6,202 nucleotides of DNA from an uncultured Ruminococcus sp. (GTDB lineage Bacteria; Bacillota_A; Clostridia; Oscillospirales; Ruminococcaceae): contig ONBA01000070.1 of assembly GCA_900315975.1 (NCBI GenBank), positions 1 to 6,202 on the forward strand. Reading direction: 5' to 3'. The notes below the pieces were generated by a model that was not told where the DNA came from, made no database searches, and saw only the letters and a program-made list of their open reading frames with translations. Below, piece by piece: positions 5,100 through 6,202 of the stretch (positions within the stretch are counted from its first letter, which is position 1; each line of letters starts with the position of its first letter). A program made the position numbers and the translations under genes.

Positions 5100-5288
5100 A
5101 TGAATAATAAGACTTTGCAGGAGATGAACGATGCCTACAAGGACTGCCCCATGAGGACTTCGGAGTACACGATTGACGGAAAGAAATATATCGTCAAGAG
5201 CCACTTTGTAGGTGAGAAATCGCTTGATGATACGCTCTACCGAATTGCATTTCAGAAAGCTATGGACGAGGTTTTGACAACGGCATAA
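5100..5288 (+). CDS. TnpW-like small transposon-encoded protein
   Basis: A 62-residue protein of the kind annotated as TnpW in Tn4451-related elements. The recognisable core is YTIDGKKYIVKSHFVGEKSLDDTLYRIAF (23-51): a short beta hairpin followed by SxDDTLxR and a helix, close to the usual 'tYxVxxxFsexsxEtlxdKixRli' pattern. Its biochemical role is not known. I start at ATG 5100 because AGGAG is 6 bases upstream; a GTG at 5034 in the same frame overlaps the relaxase gene and has no ribosome binding site. Position between relaxase and serine recombinase matches the family's usual context, which supports the call. It has no obvious promoter of its own. Confidence 0.72.
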   Translation: MNNKTLQEMNDAYKDCPMRTSEYTIDGKKYIVKSHFVGEKSLDDTLYRIAFQKAMDEVLTTA

Positions 5289-5290
5289 AT

Positions 5291-5310
5291 TTACGGAAAG
5301 TTACGAAAAA
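5291..5310. repeat. 10-bp tandem repeat upstream of the recombinase promoter
   Basis: TTACGGAAAG (5291-5300) and TTACGAAAAA (5301-5310) are adjacent direct repeats matching at 8 of 10 positions, one helical turn apart, ending 4 bases before the -35 box. They suit a regulator binding one face of the DNA. TTACG is close to the reverse of the TAACG core near 1312-1483, which may be chance. Confidence 0.45.
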
Positions 5311-5314
5311 AGGC

Positions 5315-5343
5315 TTGCCAAATTCGGCGTTATGCGCTATAAT
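5315..5343 (+). promoter_or_regulatory. Strong promoter of the serine recombinase gene
   Basis: TTGCCA (5315-5320), 17 bases, then a perfect TATAAT (5338-5343). Transcription should start near 5350, giving a leader of about 35 bases with AAAGGAG (5373-5379). The promoter lies inside the inverted repeat at 5317-5361, so it is likely repressed by a bound protein. Confidence 0.85.
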
Positions 5344-5361
5344 AGTAATGTCGAATTTGGC
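5317..5361. repeat. Perfect 10-bp inverted repeat framing the recombinase promoter
   Basis: GCCAAATTCG (5317-5326) and CGAATTTGGC (5352-5361) are exact inverted copies 25 bases apart, one overlapping the -35 box and the other at the transcription start. Only the right arm is transcribed, so this must act in DNA: two operator half-sites, or binding sites for a recombination protein. No terminator is seen here. Confidence 0.7.
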
Positions 5362-5384
5362 TGCTTTGTTTGAAAGGAGTTATT

Positions 5385-6202
5385 ATGGCAAAGCAGACCA
5401 TAGAATATAAAGTAGGGATATATCTGCGCTTGTCGCAGGAAGATATGCGTTCGGGAGAAAGTCTGTCGATTGAACACCAGCGTGAGATCGTGACGAAATA
5501 TGTTTCAGAGCAAGGGTGGACGATTGTGGACGAGTATGCAGATGACGGCTATTCAGGGACTGACTTCTCAAGACCGAACGTGCAAAGACTTCTTGATGAT
5601 GCACAGGGCGGGAAGATCAACGTGATCGTTTGCAAGGATCTAAGCCGTTTTGGACGCAATTACATTGAAGTAGGCCGCTACATCGACTACATTTTCCCAA
5701 TGTATAACATTCGCTTTATTGCCCTCGGTGACGGCATTGACACGGCTGACCGCAACAGTAATGCTATGGAGATGATGCCGATCATCAATATGTTCAATGA
5801 ATGGCACGCAAGTTCAACAAGCAAGAAGATACGTGCAGTTATGGAATCGAATGCAAAACAAGGCAAGTATAAATGCACTTATTGTGCTTACGGTTATACC
5901 AAAGCTGACGATGAGAAGAATACTCCGATCATTGACCCCGATGCGGCGGAAATCGTCAAGCGTATCTTCACCATGAGGTCACAGGGTATGTCACCTCGCA
6001 AGATCTCCGATGTGCTGAATGGAGAGAGTGTGCCGATTCCGTCAGACTATTACTACGCAAAAATCGGGAAAGTTAATCCGAGGAACACACGGCATTTGTG
6101 GAGTCAGAGTACCGTATTGCCTATTTTGCGAAACCCCATTTATATCGGGCATATGGCGATGATGCGGCGAACTACGGTCTCGTACAAAAACCATAAAACG
6201 AT
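5385..6202 (+). CDS. Large serine recombinase, TnpX/TndX-like (partial)
   Basis: The first 272 residues of a large serine recombinase, open at the window edge; full-length relatives run to about 500-700 residues. The resolvase domain spans about 8-150: nucleophile S17 in YLRLSQED with R15, DEYADDGYSGTDFSRP (49-64), and KDLSRFGRN (84-92) with catalytic R88 and R91. The Recombinase domain begins near 155 (GKYKCTYCAYGY, then DPDAAEIVKRIF) and includes the family-typical ILRNPIYIGHM. The zinc-ribbon and coiled-coil parts expected in the C-terminus are outside. ATG at 5385 follows AAAGGAG by 5 bases. The enzyme should excise the element as a circle and reinsert it by a double-strand cut with 2-base staggers through a 5' phosphoserine link. 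The MobV and TnpW-like neighbours point to the Tn4451 lineage. Confidence 0.95.
   Translation, partial: MAKQTIEYKVGIYLRLSQEDMRSGESLSIEHQREIVTKYVSEQGWTIVDEYADDGYSGTDFSRPNVQRLLDDAQGGKINVIVCKDLSRFGRNYIEVGRYIDYIFPMYNIRFIALGDGIDTADRNSNAMEMMPIINMFNEWHASSTSKKIRAVMESNAKQGKYKCTYCAYGYTKADDEKNTPIIDPDAAEIVKRIFTMRSQGMSPRKISDVLNGESVPIPSDYYYAKIGKVNPRNTRHLWSQSTVLPILRNPIYIGHMAMMRRTTVSYKNHKT

Overview
The window (moderate GC, codon choice and strong AGGAG-type ribosome binding sites typical of gut Clostridia, probably a Ruminococcus or other Oscillospiraceae; this placement is an inference) looks like most of the core of a small mobilizable element of the Tn4451/TnpX type. No rRNA, tRNA or CRISPR array is visible.

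Layout. At the left edge is the N-terminal end of a response regulator gene on the minus strand (1-184), cut by the window, with its own good promoter and a 19-bp dyad upstream. Next, also on the minus strand, is a 335-residue protein with a zinc-ribbon-like cysteine cluster (287-1294), best matched from memory to the DUF6076 type. Across a 302-base divergent intergenic region, a DUF3987/YfjI-like P-loop protein runs on the plus strand (1597-3057). It is followed by a small helix-turn-helix/excisionase-type protein (3150-3443), a 316-base noncoding region rich in inverted repeats that is the likely oriT, a MobV/Pre relaxase (3760-5049), a 62-residue TnpW-like protein (5100-5288), and a large serine recombinase (5385 to the edge, cut by the window).

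How the genes could work together. The serine recombinase would excise and integrate the element. The relaxase with the upstream repeat-rich region would allow mobilization by a helper conjugative system, since no transfer apparatus is visible here. The DUF3987 protein and the HTH protein would serve replication, maintenance or directionality. The MobV, TnpW, serine recombinase order resembles Tn4451-family modules. The response regulator may be cargo or chromosomal flank; the left end of the element is not resolved.

Most notable noncoding structure: (1) the divergent region 1295-1596 carries seven copies of a TAACG core in both orientations, overlapping both divergent promoters, one of which is a perfect TTGACA-17-TATAAT; (2) three back-to-back hairpins fill the predicted leader of the DUF3987 gene; (3) an interlocking A-B-A'-B' inverted-repeat pair lies at 3069-3119; (4) at least five dyads are packed into 3550-3730; (5) the recombinase promoter is framed by a perfect 10-bp inverted repeat and preceded by a 10-bp tandem repeat. 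The candidate for an undescribed system is the divergent regulator/initiator module at 287-3057 with its TAACG array.
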